Assembly (NCBI GenBank): GCA_903893315.1
Contig: CAITLU010000022.1
Span: 124,001 to 188,000 of the forward strand
Direction of reading: 5' to 3'
DNA length: 64,000 bases
Source of the DNA: an uncultured bacterium
GTDB taxonomy: Bacteria; Desulfobacterota; Binatia; UBA1149; CAITLU01
The notes under the pieces were generated by a model, which was not told the origin of the DNA, did not search any database, and saw only the letters and a list, made by a program, of their open reading frames with translations. Position 1 is the stretch's first letter; the number at the start of each line of letters is the position of its first letter. Below, piece after piece: positions 8,467 to 17,460 of this stretch. Both the position numbers and the translations under genes were made by a program.

Positions 8467-10017
8467 TCAAAGAGGAATGTTGCCGTGTTTTTTCGGCGGG
8501 TTGGTGTCCTTCTTGTTCGCGAGCATGGCCAGGGCCTGGCCAATGCGGATGCGTGTCTGCGAAGGCATGATCACTTCGTCGATGTAACCGAGTTCGGCGG
8601 CCTTAAACGGCGTCGCGAAGCGCGAGCGATAGTCGTCGACAAGTTCCTGGCGCTTGGCCTGGGGATCGTCCGAGTTCTTCAAGTCATTGCGGAAGATGAT
8701 GTTGACCGCACCGTCGGCGCCCATCACCGCGATCTCGGCGCTCGGATAGGCGAGATTGACGTCGGCACGTACGTGCTTGGAGCCCATGACGCAGTAGGCG
8801 CCGCCGTAGGACTTGCGCGTGATGATGGTGATCTTGGGCACGGTGGCTTCGGCGTAGGCGTAGACGATCTTGGCGCCGTGGCGGATGATGCCGCCCCATT
8901 CCTGCTGGGTTCCCGGCAGGTAACCAGGCACGTCCTCGAACGTCACCACCGGCAGGTTGAAGCAGTCGCAGAAGCGGATGAAGCGCGCGATCTTGTTGGA
9001 CGCGTTGATGTCCAGGCAACCGGCCAGATGCAGCGGTTGGTTGGCCACCACGCCGATCGAACGTCCGCCGATGCGGGCGAAGCCGACGATCGCGTTGCGC
9101 GCGAAGTGGGCGTGCACCTCCATGAAACTGCCGGCGTCCACCGTCGCCCCGACGATGCGGTTCATGTCGTAGGGCTGGTTGGAATTTCCGGGGATCACGT
9201 CGTCGAGTTCGGGAATCTCGCGGTCTACCGGGTCGTCGCAGGCGAGAACCGGCGGCTGATCCATGTTGTTGGAGGGCAGGTACGAGAGCAGACGCCGGAT
9301 CTGCACGATGCAGTCCTGATCTCCGGCGGCCAGGAAGTGGGCGACGCCGCTGCGCGAGTTGTGCGTCATCGCGCCGCCGAGGTCTTCCTGGGTCACCGTC
9401 TCGCGGGTCACCGACTTGATGACCTCGGGACCGGTGATGAACATGTAACTGGTCTGATCGACCATGAAGATGAAGTCGGTCAGCGCCGGAGAGTACGAGG
9501 CGCCGCCGGCGCAGGGGCCCATGATGGCGGAGATCTGCGGCACCACTCCGGAGGCCAGCGTGTTCTGGCAGAAGATGTCGGCGTAGCCGCCGAGGCTCTC
9601 GACGCCTTCCTGGATGCGGGCTCCGCCCGAGTCATTGAGACCGATCACCGGGGCTCCGGCTTTCATCGCCAGTCCCAGGATCTTGCATATCTTGTCGGCT
9701 ACGGTGTGCGAGAGGCTGCCGCCCAGCACCGTGAAATCCTGGGCGAAGGCAAAGACGGTGCGTCCGTCAACCGTACCATAGCCGGTGATGACGCCGTCAC
9801 CGGCTATGCGCTGCTTGTCCATGCCGAAGTCGTCGCAGCGGTGGACTCGCAGTTTGTCGACTTCTACGAAGGTGCCGGAGTCGAAGAGCAGGTCGATGCG
9901 TTCGCGGGCGCTGAGGACGCCCTTTTCGTGGCGCGCCGCGATTCGCGCCTTGCCGCCGCCGGCTTCGGCCTCGGCGTTGCGGGTCGCGAGTTCTTCTAGA
10001 ACGTCCTTCAGAGCCAT
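8467..10017 (-). CDS. pccB: Propionyl-CoA/methylmalonyl-CoA carboxyltransferase (12S-type beta subunit)
   Basis: This 516-residue subunit transfers carboxyl groups between biotin and an acyl-CoA. It has two crotonase-like halves with the oxyanion-hole segments [10 protein letters not shown] and the later GG-containing loop near [12 protein letters not shown], and it ends KKHGNIPL, a hallmark tail of propionyl-CoA carboxylase beta and transcarboxylase 12S subunits. ATG 10017 is chosen because homology begins at [10 protein letters not shown]. Downstream on the same strand are a small gene, the biotin carrier and methylmalonyl-CoA mutase, so the natural job is the propionyl-CoA to succinyl-CoA route or its reverse. 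Confidence 0.92.
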   Translation of the reverse strand: MALKDVLEELATRNAEAEAGGGKARIAARHEKGVLSARERIDLLFDSGTFVEVDKLRVHRCDDFGMDKQRIAGDGVITGYGTVDGRTVFAFAQDFTVLGGSLSHTVADKICKILGLAMKAGAPVIGLNDSGGARIQEGVESLGGYADIFCQNTLASGVVPQISAIMGPCAGGASYSPALTDFIFMVDQTSYMFITGPEVIKSVTRETVTQEDLGGAMTHNSRSGVAHFLAAGDQDCIVQIRRLLSYLPSNNMDQPPVLACDDPVDREIPELDDVIPGNSNQPYDMNRIVGATVDAGSFMEVHAHFARNAIVGFARIGGRSIGVVANQPLHLAGCLDINASNKIARFIRFCDCFNLPVVTFEDVPGYLPGTQQEWGGIIRHGAKIVYAYAEATVPKITIITRKSYGGAYCVMGSKHVRADVNLAYPSAEIAVMGADGAVNIIFRNDLKNSDDPQAKRQELVDDYRSRFATPFKAAELGYIDEVIMPSQTRIRIGQALAMLANKKDTNPPKKHGNIPL

Positions 10018-10209
10018 TGCTTCTATACGGGTGTCAGGCCATGGCCTTCGAGGGCCGGTCCTAGTTCGGTCCGCTGCCTTGGAACTGCGCACGGACCGAA
10101 GAATTTCATCAATGCCTGCGCGGCCTTCGGCGAAGGTCGCGAGACGCCGAACGAACGCCGTCCCCCTACACAGTGTCCGCCAAAATTACAACACGAACGC
10201 CGGGATGCT

Positions 10210-10764
10210 CTACGAGGCCGCGACAGCTTTGGCCCTGGCCTTGGCGACATCGGGCAGACTCACCTTGTCGTCGCTGCGCACGCCGTGGCGGCGGGCCCAT
10301 CCTCCGGGCACTTCGAGCACGTAGCGGCACGGACCTCGCGACGGGATCGTATGCTCGGAGTACGGCCTGGTTTCGGCCGCGATCGAACGGATGGTCGCGT
10401 CCTCGGTTATGTAGATGATGTCGAGCGGGATCGCCGTGTTGCGCATCCAGAACGAGCGTTCCTGTTCGTCGTCGAAGACGAACAGCATGCCGTCGCCTTC
10501 GGCGAGTTCGCTGCGCCACATCAGGCCGCGGGCCTGTTCTTCTTCGGTCAGGGCCAGTTCAACGGTGACGACGACGTCGCCGGCGCCGGAGTGGACGGTG
10601 ACTTTGGGGCTCTCGGATGCGCTCGTGCAGGCGGCGGCGAGGGTGAGCGCGAGAGCCAGCGTCAGCGCGCTCAGTCTGCCGCGCAGTGCAGAGCCGCTCC
10701 GAGTCGATTGCAAGGCGGAAACGTCCTCGGTTAAATCGCCGGGCCGCGGCGGCTTCGGGTTCAT
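10210..10764 (-). CDS. DUF192 lipoprotein
   Basis: This is a 184-residue protein whose first ~50 residues hold a hydrophobic segment ending in a lipobox (LTLAAAC), so an outer- or inner-membrane-anchored lipoprotein is likely. The remainder matches the DUF192 family: GLMWRSELAEGDGMLFVF, then FWMRNTAIPLDIIYI and a C-terminal YVLEVPGGWA. The biochemical role of DUF192 proteins is not established. The start at ATG 10764 leaves a long, Pro/Arg-rich n-region; an internal start is possible. It is divergent from the iron-sulfur oxidoreductase and lies 192 bases upstream of pccB on the same strand. Confidence 0.85.
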   Translation of the reverse strand: MNPKPPRPGDLTEDVSALQSTRSGSALRGRLSALTLALALTLAAACTSASESPKVTVHSGAGDVVVTVELALTEEEQARGLMWRSELAEGDGMLFVFDDEQERSFWMRNTAIPLDIIYITEDATIRSIAAETRPYSEHTIPSRGPCRYVLEVPGGWARRHGVRSDDKVSLPDVAKARAKAVAAS

Positions 10765-10894
10765 AGTGACCGGCCGCTGACGGTGGAGGGTCCGATGCGC
10801 CGGGTGGCTACGGGGAAACGGGGCATCGGGTACGGCTCGGGGCGCGTGATCGCTCGGGGCGCTGTCGACAACTTGGATGAGTTGGAGGGGTTTC

Positions 10895-12940
10895 ATGCTT
10901 AGCACCGTCGCTTGGACGATCGTCTTTCTGGGATTGGCCGGGTTCTTCGCCTACCAGGTCTACGAGCGCTTCCGTGTTCTCAGCTTCGCGCGCCCGGCGG
11001 ACCGCTTCGACAACATTCCGGAACGAGTCCGCCGCACCCTGAAGTACGCGATCGGTCAGTTCAAGTTCTTCAAGAGTCCGGCCCACGATCGCAAGGCCGG
11101 TCTGCTGCACGCGCTGGTCTTCTGGGGTTTCCTGGTGCTCGGCTACCAGGCCCTGCACATGTTCATGCGCGGCTGGTTCGCCGGGTTCTGCCTGCCTTTG
11201 CTGAACGCCGAATCGCTGGGCGGTCCGATCCTGCTCCTCAAGGACGTGATGGAAGTGGTGGTGGCGATCTCGGCGCTGATGCTGCTCAGCCGCTGGCTTG
11301 TCACCCATCCTCGGCGATTGATGGGTTTCCTGCCCGCCGAGCAGCGCGTGGCCGAGCATCCGCACTGGGAAGCCAAGCTGATCCTGTGCTTCATCGCCAC
11401 CATCACGACCAGCGGTCTGATCTACGACGCAGGGCGCATGGTGTTCATGGCGTCGGACCCCGAGGTGCATGCGGATATGGCGTGGTCGCCGTTCGCACGC
11501 ATGCTCTCAGTCGTGATGGCCGGCTTCGGCAGCGGCAGCGCCGAGACGTTGTCGAACCTGGCCTGGTGGACCCACAACCTGGTGATCCTGACCTTCATCA
11601 ACCTGCTGCCGAGTTCGAAACACTTCCACGTCATCACGTCGATCCCCAACGTGTTCTTCTCCAAGCTCGAACCTTTCGGACGCCTCTCCAAGCAGGATCT
11701 GGAAAGCGAGGACGCCATCTACGGAACTTCGCAGATGCGCCACTTCGACTGGAAGCAGGTGCTCGACATGTACTCGTGTACCGAGTGCGGCCGCTGCTCC
11801 TCGCACTGTCCGGCGACCGCGACCAACAAGCCGCTGGCGCCGCGCCAGTTCATGCTGAACCTGCGCAACTTCCTGTACGCGCACCCCGAGTCGATGACAG
11901 ATCCCGACTTCGCTCAGAAGGTCGCCACCGGTGAGGTCACCGGCGCCGAGGAGATCATCTCCGACGAAGTGCTGTGGTCATGCAATACCTGCCGCGCCTG
12001 CGAAGAAGCGTGTCCGGTCAACATCGAGTACGTCGACAAGATCGTCGACATGCGCCGCTATCTGGTGCAGGAAGAGGCGCGCTTCCCCGCCGAACTGACG
12101 CGCGTGTTCCAGGGCATGGAGCGTCAGAGCAATCCGTGGGGACTCGGCGCCGACAAGCGCGCCGAGTGGGCCGAAGGCATGGACATCCCGACCCTGGCCG
12201 AAAAGCCCGACGCCGAGTATCTGTTCTTCGTCGGTTGTGCGGGTTCCTTCGACGATCGTGCCAAGAAGATCACCCAGGCGGTAGCCAGGCTGCTCAAGGC
12301 GGCGAACGTGTCGTTCGCCATCCTCGGTCGCGACGAACCGTGCAACGGCGATACCGCCCGGCGTCTGGGCAACGAGTACCTGTACCAGTCGATGGCGGCG
12401 ATGGCGGTGGAAACCTTCAACGGCTTCAACGTCAAGAAAGTCATCACCAACTGCCCGCACTGCTACAACAGCATCAAGAACGAACTGCCGCAGTTCGGCG
12501 GCGACTACCAGGTGCAGCACGCCACCGAACTGGTGGCCGAGTTGATGGCGTCGGGCCGGCTCAAGCTCGCCGGTGAAAAGGTTGGCTCGGTGGTCTACCA
12601 CGACTCGTGCTACCTCGGCCGCTACAACGAGGTGTACGACGCGCCCCGCCGCATCCTTCAGGCATTGGCGGGCGTTGATCTGCGCGAAGCCGAGCGAACC
12701 CAGCAGTTCGGCATGTGCTGCGGCGCCGGCGGCGGTCGCATGTGGATCGAGGAAGCTCCCGAGCACCGCGTGAACGTGCTGCGCGTCGAGCAGTTGCTCG
12801 ATACCAGGGCCGACACCATCGCTTCTGCCTGTCCCTACTGCATGACGATGCTGACCGACGGCGTTAAGAGCAAGGAACTCGAAGAGAAGGTCCGCAACCG
12901 CGACGTGCTGGAACTGGCGGCCGACGCCCTGCCGGGGTGA
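10895..12940 (+). CDS. Membrane heterodisulfide-reductase/FadF-like iron-sulfur oxidoreductase
   Basis: The 681 residues fuse a NarI-like membrane domain (helices near 5-20, 70-90, 110-132, 160-180 and 222-240) to a soluble electron-transfer part. Two [4Fe-4S] motifs are seen at Cys295/298/301/305 and Cys363/366/369/373. They are followed by two CCG-type domains with NCPHCYN (near 520), HDSCYLGR (570) and GMCCGAGGG (about 607-614). Proteins of this layout are thought to pass electrons from electron-transfer flavoprotein to menaquinone during fatty-acid oxidation. ATG 10895 is preferred because GGAGGGG lies just upstream; an ATG at 10877 overlaps that site. The etfBA genes at 45-46.7 kb are plausible partners. 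Confidence 0.87.
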   Translation: MLSTVAWTIVFLGLAGFFAYQVYERFRVLSFARPADRFDNIPERVRRTLKYAIGQFKFFKSPAHDRKAGLLHALVFWGFLVLGYQALHMFMRGWFAGFCLPLLNAESLGGPILLLKDVMEVVVAISALMLLSRWLVTHPRRLMGFLPAEQRVAEHPHWEAKLILCFIATITTSGLIYDAGRMVFMASDPEVHADMAWSPFARMLSVVMAGFGSGSAETLSNLAWWTHNLVILTFINLLPSSKHFHVITSIPNVFFSKLEPFGRLSKQDLESEDAIYGTSQMRHFDWKQVLDMYSCTECGRCSSHCPATATNKPLAPRQFMLNLRNFLYAHPESMTDPDFAQKVATGEVTGAEEIISDEVLWSCNTCRACEEACPVNIEYVDKIVDMRRYLVQEEARFPAELTRVFQGMERQSNPWGLGADKRAEWAEGMDIPTLAEKPDAEYLFFVGCAGSFDDRAKKITQAVARLLKAANVSFAILGRDEPCNGDTARRLGNEYLYQSMAAMAVETFNGFNVKKVITNCPHCYNSIKNELPQFGGDYQVQHATELVAELMASGRLKLAGEKVGSVVYHDSCYLGRYNEVYDAPRRILQALAGVDLREAERTQQFGMCCGAGGGRMWIEEAPEHRVNVLRVEQLLDTRADTIASACPYCMTMLTDGVKSKELEEKVRNRDVLELAADALPG

Positions 12941-13013
12941 TCGTCGCCTGCCGCATGCTGAGGCCCGGCCGGGAAAAGGAACGGCTGGGTGTGAATAAAG
13001 GTGAATATATCGG

Positions 13014-13027
13014 GACCCACGTGGGTC
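13014..13027. promoter_or_regulatory. Perfect 14-bp palindrome upstream of the glycosyltransferase cluster
   Basis: GACCCACGTGGGTC reads the same on both strands with no loop. It lies 23 bases before the annotated start of the first glycosyltransferase and just after an AT-rich GAATATATC stretch that could be a -10 region. A dimeric repressor site is a reasonable guess; nothing in the sequence identifies the regulator. Confidence 0.4.
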
Positions 13028-13049
13028 TGAAGGGGATGAAGCCGAGCCT

Positions 13050-14495
13050 GTGTTGTCGGAGATCCCGCCCGTCTGGCAGAAGGACTATGTTGAAGTGAGG
13101 GCCGGTGCGAGAAGGAGTTATCTCCTCTCCGGCCGGTCCTCGGTGTCCTTGGAGCCGAATGTTTCCTCTGCGCAAGTTGGGCGAGCCGACCCGGTAGATA
13201 CTCGGCCGCTAGCCGCAGATGCGCGGCGCTCGGTACGAGGGAAGCTCGGGCTGCTGACCAGGAACTTCACACGCGACTCTCCACTGAACGTCGCTCTCTT
13301 TTCGGGAAACTACTCCTATACCGTCGACGGTCCGGCTTTGGCTCTCAATCGCCTCGTGGGGTTCCTCGAACGCGAGGGGCACAAGGTTCTGGTCTTTTCT
13401 CCTACGTCCGCCACGCCATCGTTCGAGCCCACCGGCACGGTGATTTCGGCCCCGTCCGTGCGGCTGCCGGGACGCAGCGAGTACCGCCTGAGCCTGGGCC
13501 TGCCGCGCTCCCTGCGCGCGCGTCTCGATGCCTTCCGCCCCGATGTGTTCCACCTCGCGACTCCCGACCCGCTCGGACTCCAGGCTCTGCGCCTGGCCAA
13601 GCGCTGGGGCGTCCCGGCTGTTGCGTCGTTCCACACCCGTTTCGATACTTACCCGCGCTATTACGGGTTGCCGGTTCTTGAAAAGTACCTTGCGGGGTAC
13701 ATGCGGTGGTTCTACCGGCAATGCTCACAGGTCTACGTGCCGTCGCCGTCCATGGAAGATGTCCTGCGCGAAGAAGGTTTTGGCGAGGACATCCGCATCT
13801 GGAGTCGCGGTGTCGATTCCTCGGTGTTCAAGTCGGGAAGGAGGGACACGGCCTGGCGCCGCTCTCTCGGCATCGGTGACGACGAGGTCGTCGTCACCTT
13901 CGTCGGGCGGCTGGTGATGGAGAAGGGGCTGGAGTTCCTGGCGAGCGCGCTGGACCGGCTGACTGCGAGCGGAGTGCGGCACCGATGTCTCGTCGTCGGT
14001 GACGGGCCGGGCCGCCATTCGTTCGAGAAGCGTCTGCCTCAGGCGCATTTCACGGGTTTCCTGACGGGCAACGAACTGGCGCGTGCCTACGCTTCCTCGG
14101 ACATCTTCGTGAATCCGAGCGATACCGAGACGTTCGGGAACGTGACGCTCGAAGCGATGGCGTCGGGTCTGCCCGTAGTCTGCGTCGATGCGACCGGAAG
14201 CTGCTCGCTGGTGCGCCACTCGGTTACGGGATTGCTGGTCGAACAGCACGACGTCGAGGGTCTGGCAGCTTCCCTGTCGCTGCTCGTCGGTGATCGCGGT
14301 CTTCGGCGCCAGCTGGGAAGCGCGGCCGTTTTTGCCAGCCGCGCTTACGACTGGGATGTCGTGATGTCAGGTCTGGTTGAAGACTACCGGGAGGCGGTCG
14401 ACAACTCGCGTCTCTCGTCTGCGCCGCGCCGGCTTGGCGAAGCGCTGCCGCGGCCGCGCGAACTGGCTGCTGCGGCCGTCGGCAAGCAGCGGTAG
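13050..14495 (+). CDS. Glycosyltransferase family 4 (first of cluster)
   Basis: This is a retaining GT-B glycosyltransferase, probably acting on a cytoplasmic-face lipid or nucleotide sugar. The recognisable domain starts near residue 78 (NVALFSGNYSY, with the glycine-containing acceptor loop after it). It carries the C-terminal donor-binding segment with the E-x7-E element in DTETFGNVTLEAMASG. It resembles the MgtA/PimB mannosyltransferase group, but sugar specificity cannot be read. The annotated GTG start has a poorly placed AGGGG and the first ~75 residues match nothing, so the true start may be further in, perhaps GTG 13143. The next gene starts two bases after this stop. Confidence 0.85.
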   Translation: MLSEIPPVWQKDYVEVRAGARRSYLLSGRSSVSLEPNVSSAQVGRADPVDTRPLAADARRSVRGKLGLLTRNFTRDSPLNVALFSGNYSYTVDGPALALNRLVGFLEREGHKVLVFSPTSATPSFEPTGTVISAPSVRLPGRSEYRLSLGLPRSLRARLDAFRPDVFHLATPDPLGLQALRLAKRWGVPAVASFHTRFDTYPRYYGLPVLEKYLAGYMRWFYRQCSQVYVPSPSMEDVLREEGFGEDIRIWSRGVDSSVFKSGRRDTAWRRSLGIGDDEVVVTFVGRLVMEKGLEFLASALDRLTASGVRHRCLVVGDGPGRHSFEKRLPQAHFTGFLTGNELARAYASSDIFVNPSDTETFGNVTLEAMASGLPVVCVDATGSCSLVRHSVTGLLVEQHDVEGLAASLSLLVGDRGLRRQLGSAAVFASRAYDWDVVMSGLVEDYREAVDNSRLSSAPRRLGEALPRPRELAAAAVGKQR

Positions 14496-14497
14496 TC

Positions 14498-15736
14498 GTG
14501 AAGATCGTCGATGTTTCCGAGTTCTACAGCGAACTCGGCGGAGGTGTGCGCACCTACGTGGCCCAGAAGCTCGCGGCGAGCGCTCTTGAAGGCCACCGGA
14601 CCGTCATCGTCGCTCCGGGCCCGGTCGATCGAGTAGAGGAGCGCGAAGGCGGGAGAATAGTCTGGGTGCGCGCGCCGCGTCTTGCGCTGGACCCGCGCTA
14701 CCACATCTTCTGCGATCGCAAGGCCATCCACCGCGTGCTCGATCGCGAGGCTCCGGACGTTGTCGAGGGATCGTCCCCTTGGGTCGGAGGATGGGCCGTG
14801 GCGAGCTGGCCTGGCAGCGCGGTCAAGAGTTTGTTCGTGCATCAGGATCCGGTCGCGGCGTATCCGCACACCCTGCTCGCGCCGCGTCTGGGAGCGGCGA
14901 GGGTGGACGCAATGTTCGGATGGTTCTGGCGTTACCTGCGCAACCTGAGCGGGCGTTTCGATACGACCGTGGTGAGCGGTCAGTGGCTCGCCGACCGCTT
15001 GTCGCGTTTCGGCGTGAAGCCAGCGCGGGCGATCCGCTTCGGCGTCGAGCCGGGGATCTTCTCGCCGGTCTGGCGCTCGAGCGAAACCAGGAAACGCATG
15101 CTCGCGAGTTGTGGAATCGAAGACCATCGCGCGCTCCTGCTGGTCGCACTCGGCAGACATCATCCTGAAAAATTCCCCGGGATGATGATCGAGGCGGTGG
15201 CCCGTGTCGGGCGCCGCGTTCCTGTGGGGCTCTACATGATAGGCGACGGTCCGTTGCGACGCCGGGTCGAACGCCGCGCTGCGCGCGTCAAGGGCGTTCA
15301 CGTTGCCGGGCAGGTCGCGGATCGATCGGAGCTTGCGGGATTACTCGCGAGCGGCGACGCCCTGCTTCACGGTTGTCCGGGTGAGACGTTCGGTCTGGCC
15401 ATTGCCGAGGCAATGAGTTCGGGCCTGCCGCTGATCGTCCCGTCTACCGGAGGCGCCGCCGAACTGGCCGGCCCCGGATATGCGGAGACCTATGAACCGT
15501 TCCGGGTCGAGGCTTGCGCCGCCGCGATCGAGCGCTTCGCGTCGCGCGACACGGCGGCGATGGCAGCGGCGGCCGCAGCGGCGGCCGCCCGGCAGGTCAG
15601 GACCTCGCACGGGCATTTCGTCGAGTTGTTCGCACACTATGCGGAACTCGGTGCCGCCCGCCGCGTCGCGGGTACGGAGTCGCTGCGGGTGCCGATCGCG
15701 GACGAGAGCGCGGTCATGGCCACGGGGCTTCGGTGA
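14498..15736 (+). CDS. Glycosyltransferase family 4 (second of cluster)
   Basis: The 412-residue protein opens with the GT-B acceptor motif ELGGGVRTYV and has the donor-site E-x7-E element in GETFGLAIAEAMSSG followed by STGGAAEL. The start is GTG 14498, two bases after the previous stop, so translation is probably coupled. The C-terminal region contains a long alanine run (about residues 350-364) and a tail without homology. Two adjacent GT4 genes suggest successive sugar additions to the same acceptor. The donor and linkage are unknown. Confidence 0.87.
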   Translation: MKIVDVSEFYSELGGGVRTYVAQKLAASALEGHRTVIVAPGPVDRVEEREGGRIVWVRAPRLALDPRYHIFCDRKAIHRVLDREAPDVVEGSSPWVGGWAVASWPGSAVKSLFVHQDPVAAYPHTLLAPRLGAARVDAMFGWFWRYLRNLSGRFDTTVVSGQWLADRLSRFGVKPARAIRFGVEPGIFSPVWRSSETRKRMLASCGIEDHRALLLVALGRHHPEKFPGMMIEAVARVGRRVPVGLYMIGDGPLRRRVERRAARVKGVHVAGQVADRSELAGLLASGDALLHGCPGETFGLAIAEAMSSGLPLIVPSTGGAAELAGPGYAETYEPFRVEACAAAIERFASRDTAAMAAAAAAAAARQVRTSHGHFVELFAHYAELGAARRVAGTESLRVPIADESAVMATGLR

Positions 15737-15755
15737 GCGGCGGATGGAGGGGTTG

Positions 15756-16469
15756 ATGCAACGCTCAAAGCCACGTTTCGAAGTCGTCATGATGGCCACG
15801 CCGGAGATAGCTCACTACGCCGATCAGACACGGCGTTCGTGGGAGAATTACTGCGAGAAACACGGCTACGATTTTTTTCTGTTCGACCGCAAGATCCTCG
15901 CCGACATGCACATCAACTGGAGTCGGCTCGAGATGATCAGGCAGCGACATCGGGTAAGCGAGGCCGAATGGATCGTGCTGGTCGATGCCGATACCTTCGT
16001 TATCGACGATGAGTTCACACTCGATAGCCTCGTCGCTCCGTACGGTGACAAGGATGTGCTTTTCGCTCCCGACGCGGCCCGGCGTTTCGGCGTCTGGCTG
16101 CCGCTGGATATGAAAGGTTTCCTGGTCTGCCGGACTCGCCGTCCTCCCAACGGCGGCTTCATCCTCGTTCGCAACAACGAATTCGGCCGCTATTTCTTCG
16201 ATAGATGGGTGGCGTTGGCGCGCGGGCCGTTGAGCCACATGGCCGACCGGCATCCGCGCACCCAGGGCATCCTGTGGAAGGGGCTCTACCACCAGCATCT
16301 CGACCGCATCGCGGTGATGTACGGGGAAGTGGTGCGGTGCGGGACCAATCGTCTGCTCGACCGGATCTCGCTCGACACGACCGAGGCCTTCGTGCTCCAC
16401 GACAAGCGGCTGACACTGCCGGTGTCGCCCGCGGTCGCGCAGCGCGGCCTGTCCCAGGACGTTCGATAG
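15756..16469 (+). CDS. Putative GT-A glycosyltransferase with DxD motif
   Basis: The 237 residues show a GT-A style fold: an N-terminal strand (FEVVMMATPE), SWENYCEKHGYD, then WIVLVDADTFV, whose DAD supplies the metal and nucleotide-sugar binding site. NGGFILVRNN follows. The pattern resembles the galactosyl/mannosyltransferase GT34 group, with moderate certainty. ATG 15756 is selected because GGAGGGG lies five bases upstream; the upstream ATG 15744 would overlap it. It has no signal peptide or membrane helix. Position between the GT4 genes and the membrane protein supports a role in the same glycan. Confidence 0.72.
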   Translation: MQRSKPRFEVVMMATPEIAHYADQTRRSWENYCEKHGYDFFLFDRKILADMHINWSRLEMIRQRHRVSEAEWIVLVDADTFVIDDEFTLDSLVAPYGDKDVLFAPDAARRFGVWLPLDMKGFLVCRTRRPPNGGFILVRNNEFGRYFFDRWVALARGPLSHMADRHPRTQGILWKGLYHQHLDRIAVMYGEVVRCGTNRLLDRISLDTTEAFVLHDKRLTLPVSPAVAQRGLSQDVR

Positions 16470-16482
16470 GGAGCGGTCGCGA

Positions 16483-17460
16483 GTGTCGCTTCGACGCATG
16501 TTGGTAAATGGCCGCAGCGGAGGCGTCGGCGCCTTGCGCAAACTGCTGCGCCTTGGCCAGCGCGCGGGTGTCACGACGGCGGTTAGGGTCGCTCTCTCAT
16601 TCGCCGTCGTCGCATATCTTGCACATCGTGTCGCCGAGCTCGGCTGGGCCCAGGTCGGCAACTCCATGCCGGGCAGCCCGTGGTTCTACGCGATCTCGTT
16701 CGTCCTCTATCTGCTGCTTCCGCTGTCGGAAGTCATCAACTACCAACTCATCCTGCGTACCGATCTGCGCAGCAGCTTCGCGGTATTTCTGCGCAAGAGG
16801 GTCTACAACTTCGCGGTGTTCGGCTACTCGGGGGAGGCTTACTTCGTCTTGTGGCTGCGCCGTCATCTGCGATTGAGCGACGGCAAGGCCCTGTCCGCTG
16901 TCAAGGACAACAACATCCTGTCCGCTCTGGTTTCCAACGCGGTGGCGGTGTTGCTGTCGGCCGCATTGCTGTTCTCCGGTCGGATCGAAGCGCTGCTCGG
17001 CGCGGTTCCCGGCGCCGCCGTTTACGCTGCCGGGTGCGCATTGGCCGCGGTCGTGTTCGTTCCGGTACTGCTGCGCTTTCACCGCAGCATCCTCGGGATT
17101 CCCGGTTCGACTGCGGCGGCCGTTGTTGCCGTGCACGCTCTGCGTGTTCTTGCGGTGCAGGGGTTGCTGACCCTGCAGTGGAGCGTCGCGCTTCCTCAGG
17201 TACCGTTCCAGACGTGGTTGATGCTGCTGGCAGCACAGATGCTACTTACGCGTATCCCGTTTCTGCCCAACCAGGATCTGGTGGTTCTCGGACTCGGACT
17301 CTCGTTGGCAGGTTCGGTTGCTGCGCCGCCGGCCGCGGTTGCCGGCATGTTCGTTGCGGCAGGAGCCTTGACGCAATGTCTCCACCTGGTGGTCTACGCG
17401 CTGACGTCCTTTGACCGGTCGGTGCGGTCCGGCCTTACGGCGGCGGCGAAAACTGCATGA
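16483..17460 (+). CDS. Multispanning membrane protein of the glycan cluster
   Basis: This 325-residue protein has about eight hydrophobic segments, for example near residues 35-50, 66-84, 145-165, 170-195, 205-225, 238-255, 260-280 and 285-305. It loosely resembles the transmembrane domain of lysylphosphatidylglycerol synthases and UPF0104 proteins, which are often found beside glycosyltransferases, but I cannot make a firm family call. The start is GTG 16483 with AGGGAG ten bases upstream; ATG 16498 is the alternative. Its stop overlaps the start of the deacetylase gene in ATGA. A flippase or scaffold for a lipid-linked glycan is a guess. Confidence 0.65.
   Translation: MSLRRMLVNGRSGGVGALRKLLRLGQRAGVTTAVRVALSFAVVAYLAHRVAELGWAQVGNSMPGSPWFYAISFVLYLLLPLSEVINYQLILRTDLRSSFAVFLRKRVYNFAVFGYSGEAYFVLWLRRHLRLSDGKALSAVKDNNILSALVSNAVAVLLSAALLFSGRIEALLGAVPGAAVYAAGCALAAVVFVPVLLRFHRSILGIPGSTAAAVVAVHALRVLAVQGLLTLQWSVALPQVPFQTWLMLLAAQMLLTRIPFLPNQDLVVLGLGLSLAGSVAAPPAAVAGMFVAAGALTQCLHLVVYALTSFDRSVRSGLTAAAKTA

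Noticed and set aside
8485-9999. Long plus-strand frame opposite pccB
   Set aside because: It is a shadow frame with no motif or ribosome-binding site; pccB is full length on the other strand.
10018-10209. A specific promoter for the propionyl-CoA operon on the minus strand (TTGTAA near 10185)
   Set aside because: The -10 candidate at a 17-base spacing (TAGGGG) is too poor to call.
13036-13092. A 19-codon leader peptide ahead of the first glycosyltransferase
   Set aside because: The ATG is too close to its AGGGG and the peptide has no attenuator-like codon run.
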